Assembly: GCA_964030475.1 (NCBI GenBank) | Contig: CAXIPT010000081.1 | Span: 3,537 to 67,536 of the forward strand | DNA: 64,000 nt | Direction: 5' to 3' | Origin: Tethya wilhelma | Lineage: Eukaryota; Porifera; Demospongiae; Tethyida; Tethyidae | Part shown: one piece after another, positions 1 to 10,084 of the stretch | Layout of the letters: every line of letters starts with the position of its first letter | How positions within the stretch are numbered: position 1 is the stretch's first letter | The notes under the pieces: model-generated | Seen by the model: the letters and a program-made list of their open reading frames with translations, nothing else | The model's database searches: none | What the model was told of the DNA's origin: nothing | Translations under genes and position numbers: made by a program

Positions 1-1
1 G

Positions 2-2110
2 CGATATAACCATGCAGATTTTAACAAAGCCAATCGATTGATTACTGAATATGACTGGTCATTCCTGGAACACGAGGATAATATCGATATTGCTTGGCAA
101 AAATGGGAGGAAGCCTTTATGACAATAATGGAAAATTGTATTCCTAAGGCTACTATTTCTGTTAAAAGTAATCTCCCGTGGATGAATAACATTGTCAGAA
201 GGAAAATCAGAAAACGTAATCATATATACAGAAAGGCAAAGAAGACCGGTAGTAAATCTCTCACTTTACGCTATAAGAGAATGAGAAATGAAATTGTTAA
301 ACTTATGAGATTGGCAAAGAAGAACCATTTACAAAAAATGACAACGCAGGGGAAAAAACAATTTTGGAAAACTGTTAAGTTTCTAAACAAAAACAAAAGT
401 CAGATACCAACCCTGAAATCAGGAAACTCTACCGCTAGTACAAATGCTGAGAAGGCTGCAATGCTCAATAAAGTCTTATCCCAAAACTTTAACTCTGCAC
501 ATCCAACATTTACCAGTGAGGAATGTGAGGATTTTAATGCTAACCCATCCATACCATTGAGTGATGAAATTCTTTGTACTGAGGATGAAGTTTTGAATCT
601 AATCAAGAACATTGATGCGTCTAAAGCCTCCGGACCAGATGGCATCTCTGGAAAAATGCTCAAGCAAACGGCTCAGTCTATCAAATCTTCTATCACGACT
701 CTGTTTAATCTCTCAATAACAGCTGGCAAAATACCGTCAAAGTGGAAAATATCTTCAATTGTCCCAATTCCTAAAACTGACAAGGCAAATAACCCCAAAG
801 ACTATAGACCAATATCACTCTTACCTATCATAAGCAAACTTTTGGAGAGGCATATTTTTAGTGTCTTATGTGAACATCTTACTGATATTAACTACCTCTC
901 CGAAGAACAATGGGGCTTTACTCCAGGCAGATCCACTGTCACTGCTCTACTCACTACGTTTTATGAGACCTTACAACATGTGGAAAATGGTGTGGATGTT
1001 GCACTGGTATTCTTCGACCTGCGGAAAGCTTTCGATAGCGTTCCTCATTTGCCACTCTTGCAAAAACTGAGAGAAATTGGCTTGAATCCTCACATCCTGC
1101 AATGGATTGCAAACTACTTGCAAAATAGACACCAATTTGTAGTGGTTGAAGGTGCATGCTCAAACACAACCCAGGTGAAATCAGGTGTTCCGCAAGGGTC
1201 AGTACTTGGGCCTCTGTTATTTCTCTTCTATATAAATTTTGTGTCAACACTGGAACTTTCAAATGGATCAAGGCTGACCATATACGCGGATGATATTCTG
1301 TTATATAAACCAATTTCTGTTCCTTGTGACTATTCTGACCTACAAAATGACATAAACCTGATTTTTAGGAGTGTGCAGCATAATTATTTGAATCTAAACT
1401 CTACCAAGTGCAAATACATCATTGCCTCTCGAAAAAGGCAACCAGTTATGCCTGCACAAGGGTTGTATGTTGGAGACAGCTTGTTGGAGCGTGTAGAAAG
1501 TTATCGATACCTGGGAGTGACAATAACTTCTAAGTTGGATTGGAATGAGCACATCAACCACATAGCTACCAAAGCCAGAAGACTTGTTGGCATGCTGTAC
1601 CGTAGGTACTACTCTTGGACTGATACTATTACCCTGCGATGCATTTATCTAACCTGCATTAGACCTCATCTGGAATATGCATGCCAACTGTGGGACCCTT
1701 ACACACATAATGGGGTTAACTTACTGGAATCGGTCCAAAAATTTGCGTGTAAAGTTTGTCTTAAAAGATGGGATTTAGACTATGACTCCATGCTTACTCA
1801 ACTTGATATTCCAAGGCTCATGACTCGACGAAAATATTTGAAGCTCACTACAATGTACAACATCAATCATGGTAATTGTTTTTTTCCTTCTGGCATCTTC
1901 TTACAAGACTTGAATAATTCACACCTACGTAATCATCAAGTAACTAGATACATTAGACCGTATTGTCGTACTAACTATATGTTTTCATCATTTGTACCTA
2001 GTGTCATAACATTATGGAATAACTTACCTGTTAATAGTATTTCTTTTACATCCATTTCTTCGTTTAAACGTTCTTTATTGTATCACTTTGAGGCACATGC
2101 ATCAGATTAG
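2..2110 (+). CDS. Non-LTR retrotransposon (CR1/L2/Jockey-type) reverse transcriptase, 5' end outside window
   Basis: The frame is open from the first bases of the window to a stop at 2110, so the start lies upstream and the visible part (about 700 residues) is the C-terminal half of an ORF2-type protein. The first residues look like the end of an apurinic endonuclease domain. The reverse transcriptase follows: SKASGPDGISGKML, the DYRPISLLPIISKLLER block, the first catalytic Asp in FFDLRKAFDSVPH (about 1013-1050), GVPQGSVLGPLLFLFYIN, and the YADDILLY catalytic box (about 1283-1306). The C-terminus has the FVPSVITLWNNLP tail with a following basic Phe-Lys motif usual in CR1/L2/Jockey groups. 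Such proteins nick target DNA and copy their own RNA into it. No stop or frameshift is seen, so this copy is young or intact in this part. Clade assignment is by motif only. Confidence 0.93.
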   Translation, partial: RYNHADFNKANRLITEYDWSFLEHEDNIDIAWQKWEEAFMTIMENCIPKATISVKSNLPWMNNIVRRKIRKRNHIYRKAKKTGSKSLTLRYKRMRNEIVKLMRLAKKNHLQKMTTQGKKQFWKTVKFLNKNKSQIPTLKSGNSTASTNAEKAAMLNKVLSQNFNSAHPTFTSEECEDFNANPSIPLSDEILCTEDEVLNLIKNIDASKASGPDGISGKMLKQTAQSIKSSITTLFNLSITAGKIPSKWKISSIVPIPKTDKANNPKDYRPISLLPIISKLLERHIFSVLCEHLTDINYLSEEQWGFTPGRSTVTALLTTFYETLQHVENGVDVALVFFDLRKAFDSVPHLPLLQKLREIGLNPHILQWIANYLQNRHQFVVVEGACSNTTQVKSGVPQGSVLGPLLFLFYINFVSTLELSNGSRLTIYADDILLYKPISVPCDYSDLQNDINLIFRSVQHNYLNLNSTKCKYIIASRKRQPVMPAQGLYVGDSLLERVESYRYLGVTITSKLDWNEHINHIATKARRLVGMLYRRYYSWTDTITLRCIYLTCIRPHLEYACQLWDPYTHNGVNLLESVQKFACKVCLKRWDLDYDSMLTQLDIPRLMTRRKYLKLTTMYNINHGNCFFPSGIFLQDLNNSHLRNHQVTRYIRPYCRTNYMFSSFVPSVITLWNNLPVNSISFTSISSFKRSLLYHFEAHASD

Positions 2111-2183
2111 CTTTATATAGGCTATACATGTGTCTTTTGCTTTTATTTTATAAAGCAAGAACTTTTATAGAAAAAAAAAAAAA
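2111..2183 (+). other. LINE 3' untranslated tail with poly(A)
   Basis: The 60-base trailer after the reverse transcriptase stop ends in 13 consecutive A residues at 2171-2183, which marks the 3' end of a target-primed retrotransposon insertion. The second copy of this LINE (12.7-14.5 kb) lacks this trailer. Confidence 0.75.
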
Positions 2184-3610
2184 TTCAATATGCAATGAAT
2201 CAGAGTTAAGCCAGCCAAACTCAAGTCCTTCTAGGAGTCCATGATGATTCAAGCTCTACCACTGTTTCTAGATAACGCACACTATATGGGGCGGGATCAA
2301 TGGGTGCGGTTTCGAAGCTAAGCGCTCAGAGAAGCACAAAAGCCTCAAATCTCAGAAACTACAGTGTTTTGCAAGATTCTACACAACAAATTTCTAGATA
2401 ATTTTGATTCATGAATGTAAGTACCTTCCGTTTGGACCATAGAGCTGCCATTCTTCAGATAATCTAGTAACAGACAGACAGACACACACACACACAAAAC
2501 GACTACCGTAATCCTCTGCACGTGCTACGCACGCGCCGAGGCTTAATCAGCATGCTTGTCTACCCCTTACCAGATAGATTCAAATTTTATTATGTACAAT
2601 TTTTCATATTCATGGTTGCACAACGGACATACTTTTCCGTTAAAATTATCATTATTTATACGTACAGTCGTTATAGACTCACAGTCTACACTAAGACCTA
2701 CGGAAGTGTGTACTATTTATTGAACATTTCGAATTTATATGGGGCTTATGGGAGTTAATGATATTCATACTACACGTGGCCAGTTGTAAATCAGCAGCAA
2801 TTTCTACCAGCTATAACTTGCGTTCAGGACTAGCTCAGTTAAAACCAGTATGATTTTTGAGCAGAGGAGGTCAAGCGCTCTGGATTGATATCAAATTTAG
2901 CAAAGTAAGCCAAAATAAAAAAGTAAACTACAGCTAAGTAGCTAGCTACCATGAAGTGGAGAAGACAACTTTGAAAATGGATCAAATCAGTACTGAGCAT
3001 GTATGAAGCTGACAAAGTACATTTTTAGAATGTCTACATCTTGGACTATAGGCAGCTATGTGCAAGAAAGTTGCAACTAAAGTATGAAAATAATACAGCT
3101 TGTACAATATCATAAATAATTGCTGTATTAATCAAGCACTCACACAGCCTAGGAAGGGTCCACAAAGTTCTAGTCAGCACTGAAATGTAGCTCTGCACTT
3201 GCTCTAATAGACTGTAAAGAGTTAGACTGCCAGCGCATGGTAGACAGTGAAAAGTTGCCATCTTTGCTGGGCATGTTTTAGAACTTCCACAGAAATTAAT
3301 GATATTCATGTACTTTGAAATTGGATCAAATCAGTACTGGATATCTCTGCTTGTGTAGAATTCAGATCTCCATTCTAAAGTACTAGCACTACACGTACCT
3401 TGAATCTGGAATGAAACACTCCTTGCGTATTGAAGATACCAGGCATGGAAAACTGGAAAAGAAGCGACTTTGCTCATCAAATACTGTCAGTTTACGTAAG
3501 TACTAGAGGGCGCTGCGCAATAGTACAAGGTATGAATATTAATGACCACTGAGCCTCATGGAGTAATTGTATTCATTAACCACAATGTGTCACAACTGCA
3601 GATTATGACA
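2184..3610. other. Intergenic stretch without recognisable gene
   Basis: I see no credible coding region here. A short CAGA/CA tract at about 2471-2497 is followed by an imperfect hairpin at 2513-2541 (cctctgcacgtgc, a 3-base loop, gcacgcgccgagg). This resembles the hairpin after the (GT)n tract at 6812-6842, so both may be ends of one small repeat family. The rest is AT-rich. Confidence 0.5.
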
Positions 3611-4790
3611 GGTCAGTGGATGGAAGTGGCCAAGTCGTTTTTTGGTCAAAATCGCTCAAATTGTAGAGCTGCCCGTCTGTACACTTACTGATCCTGTAGA
3701 TTAACTCATTTGCATTTACAAAAATCAACCTTTGGTTGAATCTGGCCAACTGCGATTATGCCATCCAGCTAGGGATGTAGGCTTGTTGGATCATACTGGC
3801 CATGTTTTACTCTACAATTTGGACACCAACATTTGCCTACGGGGCAAAAGGGGCCATTTACACAGGCCTACTTGCATGATATAAATACTCCTATTGGTCT
3901 AATATGGCCCTCTGTATATAACTCCACAAAATACTGGCTAGTATTGGTTGAAAGTGGCCATATAAACAAAATCAGGTATATATGAATGAAAGACGTCACT
4001 ATAAAATTAGCATTCATTTGGCAATGCCAGATAATGGCAGATATATATATTAAGCTGTAATCATTAACTATTGACTACAACATCAAAAATAATAGTCAAA
4101 TAGAAGCTGTTAGGTTTCTAGTAATTGATTGATACATAGTAATAGAATTTTCTAATCATAGCAAAATTGAGTATATGTGAATTGAGGACATGCAGTGACC
4201 TGCGTGCAAAAATACAATGCACAAATTGATTGTCCTGAATAAATGATGATGTGAATCAGAATCAATAAGCTAAGATAATCGATAAGATAAGTGACAAAAA
4301 TACAATGCACAAATTGATTGTCCTGAATAAATGACGTAAATCAGAATCGATAAGCTAAGATAATCGATAAGATAAGTGACCTGCGTGCAAAAATACAATG
4401 CTCAAATTGATTGTCCTGAATAAATGATGATGTGAATCAGAATCGATAAGCAATGAAACTTTCAAATCAGATGTACGAGTAGCGATCAAGATGTAATCAA
4501 GCCAGCATTGTTATATAAAAGTTGGAAGAAAAGTCCAAAGTTCAACATAGTCCTGCATGCACATTATTAGTTTTCCATGTCCTGAGGTTGAGCAATCTCT
4601 TCTTCATCCTGATTTTCAAGGACTCCAAACAAATTAAGGACGAATGATGGGAATCTCCTTACACTGCTCAATCGTAATTGCTCCACGGCAATGAGGGCAA
4701 TTGTTAGAAGCAGACTGGGAAAACCATTCCAAGATGCAGTCACGGCACATTATTACTGACTGACAACATGGCACCACCACAGACCTAGTT
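3611..4790. repeat. Left arm of a ~1.1-kb inverted duplication
   Basis: This segment reappears as its reverse complement at 6845-7926. The outer edge starts ggtcagtggatggaag here and ends cttccatccactgacc at 7926. The inner edge is aactaggtctgtggtggtg on the minus strand here and on the plus strand at 6845. It contains the last exon of the RING gene and a tandem repeat. About 320 bases of this arm (roughly 3752-4070) are missing from the other arm, where a transposon fragment and a single N sit instead. Confidence 0.85.
4193..4452. repeat. Tandem repeat, ~85-105-bp unit, ~2.7 copies
   Basis: The unit contains aaaatacaatgcacaaattg, attgtcctgaataaatga and aatcgataagataagtgac in that order, repeated three times with small indels. 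About two units recur in inverse orientation at 7180-7350 in the other arm of the inverted duplication, so the array predates or expanded around that duplication. Confidence 0.8.
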
Positions 4791-5301
4791 GTTGAGCTGA
4801 TGTTAGTCTTACAAATTAGGCAACGGAATAATTCCTTAAAAGGAGAAATCATTGCACTTGCTTGGTTCTTCAGCATAACCCTTAAGCTTTGTAACTCAGT
4901 CAACGTTTGAGTGGATTCGCATCTCATTCCTTCCACCTTATCATTAATGTCACTGACCTTTGCTATCAGATCACGAATAGTACAAGCTTCCATTTCAGCA
5001 GACGGACTCTTGGGAGCTAAAACTTTGCGTCTCTTATTACTGTGAAAGCGTGGAGTTTCGAAATCTTCATCTGAGTCACTAAAATCGAACGATGTTGATG
5101 ACCAGGCTACTTGTCTTCTTTGGCCTTCGGCGATTCTCTATTTCTTCAAAGTCCTCAGAGCTGACTGCTTTGATGAGTTTTGAACTACGCCAAAACTTTC
5201 CTCCTATACATATGGACACAAAAGCATATGTTATACATATATATCACATAATAATTATTGTGTACTAATACCATTGTATACACTATGCCTAGTTATACAC
5301 A

Positions 5302-5363
<62 letters not shown>

Positions 5364-6026
5364 GTTGTTCCTTCTGCTTCTGGAATTAGCATGTTCTTGG
5401 AATTGAGTAGTTTTACAGGCTTGTTATCAAAAGCTTCTACACGTAGCTTTTCACATACATATTGCATGTTTGCTGTAGCTTCAGTGAGAGTTAGTGGGTG
5501 CTCAGAATGCTGAACCAGTTCCCCATCATGCAAATGCCACACTTCTATGTACTTCTGCCAGCTGTTAACAATGGGCTATAGTTAGAAATGGACAACCACA
5601 GTGACCACAAAACTAATTAGTTAATTAATACATATTTATATGTACAATCGTGTGACTTACTGCAGACTGTCTAGACTTGGCTGGAAAAGACTTGGGTTTC
5701 CAGCGAGAATTTAATGCAGCAGAAGTAGTAGGTTGTTCAGCGGCAATGTGACCAACAAGGGGTTTAAATTGACTTTGATTTCCAATGGTTGATTGATCTC
5801 CTTCAACCTTATATTCAAGAAAGTCGTCGACTTCAGATTTTCCTGACTCATTTGGCACACTAACGGTTCCTTCTTCGGATATCAGGATGATCGTTTCTGG
5901 TATAAGATGAAAAATTCTGGATAACGAATTCACAGTTACATCATCTGGTCGAAACTGAAGCTTTCGATTGCCATACTCAATCTTCACTTGAGACAAAACG
6001 GAAAAGCGCATATTAGTAGCCATCAT
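4634..6026 (-). pseudogene. Ubiquitin/PB1-like N-terminus plus RING finger protein, three exons, two frameshifts
   Basis: Exons read on the minus strand are 6026-5661, 5554-5362 and 5203-4634, with GT-AG borders and matching phases (0, then 1). Exon 1 starts MMATNMRFSVL and has a compact beta-rich stretch (KIEYGNRKLQFRPDDVTVNS) like a ubiquitin or PB1 fold. Exon 3 has a Ser/Asp linker, a Glu-Leu-rich helical part and a RING-like cluster: CLIC, then PCCQSVIMCRDC, then NCPHC. The usual RING His is replaced, giving an all-Cys look. This suggests an E3 ubiquitin ligase. The frame slips once in the linker (between about 5140 and 5095). A 4-base insertion after IPIIRP creates an early stop that the inverted copy at 7 kb lacks; without it the tail would run about 20 residues further. 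Intron 2 begins inside a (GT)n tract. Substrate unknown. Confidence 0.6.
5305..5361. repeat. (CA)n microsatellite in intron
   Basis: Uninterrupted CA dinucleotides. On the minus strand the tract abuts the 5' splice site of the RING gene's second intron, so the donor GT is the first repeat unit. Confidence 0.95.
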
Positions 6027-6368
6027 GAATAACAGAGTACTGCAAACAGCGTCAAACTAATACTAATTTTAGCAGCTAGCAGAGAACGTTGAACTGGATC
6101 TGAACGCGCATTAACTCCACTTTGCAACTCACGTGATTGGATCTGGCAGAGAGCTAAAGGGGATCCGGGATTGTGGATGGCATGGGATCGAGATCTGCCT
6201 GTCCTCATCACATGATATCCCTTTACAAGCACGTAACTAAGGTACCACCTTCTTCTCTACATGCAGTAGTATTAATCGCCCGGCCGGACCAGAGTTAAAA
6301 AATCTCATTGTTTCCTGCCTGTGCTTCTTGAATTTTCTTCGTTTGGTGTTCTCCTTGGCTGGCCTGCT
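6027..6368. promoter_or_regulatory. Short divergent intergenic region between RING gene and helix-turn-helix exon
   Basis: Two coding starts point away from each other across about 340 bases, ATG at 6026 on minus and ATG at 6369 on plus. This head-to-head layout suggests a shared promoter. I see no clear TATA box; a GC-rich patch (cgcccggccggacc) lies near 6280. Inference from position only. Confidence 0.4.
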
Positions 6369-6572
6369 ATGGATGAAATTTCTCCAAATGAAGTCCTCCA
6401 ACTTTTAATAGAAGGTCATACGTACAAAGAAATTTCTTCCATTCTTAAGTCTAAATACTGCCTGCCTAGAGGGCTGTCTGAAAGAAGCGTGAGAAGGTTT
6501 GTTCACAAACATGATCTCGAGAGTCAAAAGTCAATAAAAATAGAGGAAGAAGTAAAGATCGCAGTAGAAGAG
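6369..6572 (+). CDS. First exon with helix-turn-helix-like domain (partial gene)
   Basis: The exon begins MDEISPNEVLQLLIEGH and continues through an EISSILKSK / RGLSERSVRRFVHKH pattern, then ends at a consensus donor (gaagag followed by gtgagt) in phase 0. The helix-turn-helix-like block with the SxRSVRRF motif is known from animal proteins tied to mobile elements and suggests DNA binding. The rest of the gene is not contiguous: a (GT)n tract and a single N lie 170 bases downstream. The phase-0 exons at 11848-12546 could in principle belong to it, but nothing proves that. I prefer the Met at 6369 over an in-frame upstream Met at 6321, because the domain starts right there. Confidence 0.5.
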
Positions 6573-6743
6573 GTGAGTACTATCTACCTTATACTTGTTC
6601 ATTATTAAAAAAGAGCCTCAGAACCTTGGAGAGAGGGAATGGGGACCCATTAATAATGCATCATTTAAGCTAGACTCGTATAATTATTGTATAGTTAGAC
6701 ATTACCTTTACTCAGTCTAGTATTAATAGCATACCCATTGTTA

Positions 6744-6744
6744 A

Positions 6745-6806
<62 letters not shown>

Positions 6807-6842
6807 GTGTNCCCTCGGCACGTGCTTAGCACATGCCGAGGG
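6744..6842. repeat. (GT)n tract, single N, and 31-base hairpin
   Basis: An impure GT array runs to 6810, followed by an N at 6811 and a near-perfect palindrome at 6812-6842 (ccctcggcacgtgc, loop tta, gcacatgccgaggg, one mismatch). The inverted duplication starts immediately after it. The lone N marks an assembly join, so the palindrome and the arm may not be adjacent in the genome. Confidence 0.8.
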
Positions 6843-6844
6843 TT

Positions 6845-7091
6845 AACTAGGTCTGTGGTGGTGCCATGTTGTCAGTCAGTAATAATGTGCCGTGACTGCA
6901 TTTTGGAATGGTTTTCCCAGTCTGCTTCTAACAATTGCCCTCATTGCCGTGGAGCAATTACGATTGAGCAGTGTAAGGAGATTCCCATCATTCGTCCTTT
7001 GTTTGGAGTCCTTGAAAATCAGGATGAAGAAGAGATTGCTCAACCCCTTAGGACATGGAAAACTAATAATGTGCATGCAGGACTATGTTGA
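6845..7091 (+). pseudogene. Truncated duplicate of the RING exon
   Basis: It encodes the second half of the RING cluster (PCCQSVIMCRDCILEWF, NCPHCRGAITIEQ) and continues past IPIIRP as LFGVLENQDEEEIAQP, so it keeps the C-terminal frame that the 4.6-kb copy has lost. The first Cys pair and all upstream exons are missing because the homology ends at the N/hairpin junction. It is unlikely to make a folded RING. It serves as a reference for what the full-length copy should look like. Confidence 0.75.
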
Positions 7092-7487
7092 ACTTTAGAC
7101 TTTTCTTCCAAATTTTATATAACAATGCTGGCTTGATTACATCTTGATCGCTACTCATACATCTGATTTGAAAGTTTCATTGCTTATCGATTTTGATTCA
7201 CATCATCATTTATTCAGAACAATCAATTTGTGCATTGTATTTTTGCACGCAGGTCACTTATCTTATCGATTATCTTAGCTTATCGATTCTGATTCATGTC
7301 ATCATTTATTCAGGACAATCAATTTGTGCATTGTATTTTGCACCCAGGTCCTTAATTCACATATACTCAATTTTGCTATGATTTCAAAATTCTATTACTA
7401 TGTATCAATTAATTACTAGAAACCTTACAGCTTCTATTTGACTATAATTTTATTATGTTGTAGTCAATAGTTAATAATTACATCTTA

Positions 7488-7781
7488 ATATATGTGACCC
7501 AATTTTGGAAAACCGACCAGATGTAGTAAAACTTTGTTCGTAGTAATCGGCGATTGTAGTGTAATTTGCGACGCGCACGCAAAATTAATTTTTTTGCACC
7601 AATGGGGAGGGGCACACCTTGGTGAGCTGCAGACGTGATTTTACAGGCGGGGCTGCTTCTATTGCTGAGATATAAGCGTTTGAATGCAGCTATGTCAGCC
7701 ATGGCTAGCTTCTCTCCCGTTAGTACACGGGATACGTTGCCATTAATTATTCTGATAAGTACATGATGCAGCTGCTGCTGT
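7488..7781 (+). mobile_element. Left part of a TIR transposon, cut by an assembly join
   Basis: It starts with tgtgacccaattttggaaaa and continues ccgaccagatgtagtaaaac. The same terminus heads the full copy at 36683-37746 and, reversed, closes it. The sequence follows that copy to ...gcagctgctgctgt and then stops at the N at 7782. It sits in a TA-rich target within the inverted-duplication arm. Confidence 0.8.
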
Positions 7782-7926
7782 NCGCAGTTGGCCAGATTCA
7801 ACCAAAGGTTGATTTTTGTGAATGCAAATGAGTTAATCTACAGGATCAGTAAGTGTACAGACGGGCAGCTCTACAATTTGAGCGATTTTGACCAAAAAAC
7901 GACTTGGCCACTTCCATCCACTGACC

Positions 7927-9274
7927 ATGACACAACTGTACTATGCATTCCACTTGTATGACACACTTCCATTTGTACAATAAATTGTAGGTCTTAGTGT
8001 AGACTGCTCATCTCTTGCAAGAGCATTCCAACCACTCATGACAAGCCTCTGCCATGCAGTGCTTTTTCAACTGGCTAAACAGGCTGCAGTCCAGTGGTTG
8101 ACACTAGTGAACAGTAGGCAGACAAAAGATAGTAACATTGTTTTCTGTTGCAAATTTAATGCTAGTTAGTTCAAAGTGTGAGATGTGGCCATCTAGCAAC
8201 AGAAGGATGGGGTGTTGTGGAACATTATTTGTGAAGAAGTGATCCTTCAGCCAAAATTAGAAAAATTATTGATCCACTTATCGTTTGTTACTAAGTGCAT
8301 AACAAGAACCACTTTATATTTTGTCCACAAAATATTCAGTTGTTTGTCTACAAAAAATGATAAATGGTGGAATAATTTGTCCATGCAGTACATCCAAATT
8401 ACGGTTATTTGAGATGTCATACCTAAGTGTGTGATATATTAGGCAGTTTTTTTAGTGGACAGCTACTGATACTGTCGTCAGAAACTTTTTTGTTCTTATT
8501 AGACATCACAACTTAATATAGTCTTGATCTATTGTTAACAAAATTATTTATATCATGTTGTTTAGTTTAACAAGAGTCTCAAAGTTCTATATTAGCCAGC
8601 ATCCACCAATGACAGATAAACTCCTCTTTCCTCTTAGCTTCTTCTAGTTCCCACAATCGCCTCTGTCTGGCAAGCTCCTTGTTTTGGCATCGGCGATCTT
8701 TCAATAACAATTGGACCATCTATTCAAGACTTGTCGTATCTGCCGCTATAGTACCAGGTTCTGTTTTGTATCCTGCACCCTCCTTTGCTTGGTGCTACTG
8801 TCTCTTCTGTGTCACTCATACTACTACTCATGTAGCTTTTTGAAGACCTCAACTTATGCGTGCACTATTCACTGATGGGCTGTGGAAAACAACTGTTTCA
8901 CTAATGGGTATCCCATCGCTGCCACCAAATATGTGATAGACTGGCCGAAGGTCACTATGCATAAGCTGAGTTACTCAAACTTTTTATCTCTTATACCTAC
9001 CCAATACGTTCTAACACAGTCTCCTTATATACTAAGCTACCCAAAAACAGGTAAAACTTGATACACCAAAAAAAGAAAACCAAAATATCCACAGAAGCAT
9101 ATTATTCGATCAGTGGTTAACAGTCTAGAGTTACAATATGACACCAAAGTAGTCTAATAACATACAAACCACATCTCAGGACCCAACCCAACAAAATTAG
9201 TAAACAGCAGTAATAAATCCCTAGCAAAACAAAACAAACCAAAACAAGCACAAAGCTCGCATACACAATGTCCT
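7927..9274. other. Intergenic; possible gag-like coiled-coil remnant at 8585-8835 (minus)
   Basis: Mostly AT-rich with no gene I can support. On the minus strand at about 8835-8590, short reading frames (MSDTEETVAPSKGG, then MVQLLLKDRRCQNKELARQR with a charged helical continuation) resemble the acidic/coiled-coil start of retrotransposon gag-like proteins, broken by a stop. That identification is weak. Confidence 0.3.
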
Positions 9275-9530
9275 ACAAGTTCTCATTCCATCACACCATC
9301 GAAACCATAATGAGTTCTGGGGATTTCTCCAGTCACCATTTCAGGAGCCATTGTTTTTCGTTTCCAAACAATAAGTGGTGGAATCACCTGTCCTGTGGCA
9401 CTGACTCAAGTGATCACAATGATCTGAGCCTTTGATCCGCTTAAAACTGAAAGAAAATTCTTCTCTCCACACAGATGAATAATCTTGCTCTGCTTTTTGC
9501 GGTTTCATCCATGTTGAAGTACAGAGCAGG
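9275..9530 (-). pseudogene. pogo/Tigger (DDE_1) transposase fragment
   Basis: Reading the minus strand across a frame change gives NMDETAKSRARLF (first catalytic Asp region). Then come SGSKAQIIVIT, a TGA stop, VSATGQVIPPLIVWKRK and TGEIPRTHYGF. This order matches pogo/Tigger-type transposases, whose second and third catalytic Asp would follow but are absent here. A stop plus a frameshift show it is dead. The related element at 21.9-24.5 kb carries the same SGSKAQIT signature. Confidence 0.65.
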
Positions 9531-10084
9531 GTATTCAATAAACTTAATATAATCACAGAATGAGATAACATCAGTGAGCAAACATATTGAGATTGATTTG
9601 AACAAAGGAAATTCGACTGTGAGTCCTGTTATAATATTGGCAATCAATAGTGAGTCTAATAACATAAAAATCAACGGTGAGTTGATTGTGATGCTTGATT
9701 CTATTTAGATGTTCTGTTTCTCCTACTGTTCTTCTTTAACACCTTCAGAGGCAAGATAGAAGTGATAAAACAACCTTTGTGTATTAGCAATTCTTACTAC
9801 ATATATAACAGCATAAGTTAAATCCTCATACAGCGATTCTATTTACAGTTACCTACACTGAGGGTGAATCATCTATGAATCAATATTAGCATCGGCATTC
9901 TCACACTACGTGTAACTCACATCTGAAGTTAATTTGAGGGACCTGCATGCCCTTCTCATTTTCCGGAACTCCTTGCTCCTGTGTAGGTAGAGGGTATATA
10001 AACCTCCCCATTCAATTAACTTTCAATGTAGCTTACTTTGTGAGGCAAAGTGTCTCCTGATGATCCTGACTGTACCACACGGGG
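9531..10084. other. Intergenic, nothing recognised
   Basis: No coding or structural feature I can support. The last 100 bases may be the 3' trailer of the minus-strand LINE fragment that begins at about 10085. Confidence 0.4.

Larger units (their letters stand above)
6845..7926. repeat. Right arm of the inverted duplication
   Basis: Reverse-complement copy of 3611-4790, interrupted by part of a TIR transposon (7488-7781) and an N at 7782. After the N the match to the left arm resumes with cgcagttggccagattcaac. The two arms differ by indels and scattered substitutions, so they are not a trivial read-through artefact, but the Ns leave true orientation and distance open. Confidence 0.8.

Noticed and set aside
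3046..3309. Minus-strand 87-residue frame with several Cys
   Set aside because: No domain, no splice or neighbour support, and composition like surrounding non-coding DNA.
8585..8835. Retrovirus-like gag
   Set aside because: Only a short charged helix and acidic start are visible, with stops and no protease or polymerase nearby; kept only as a weak remark.
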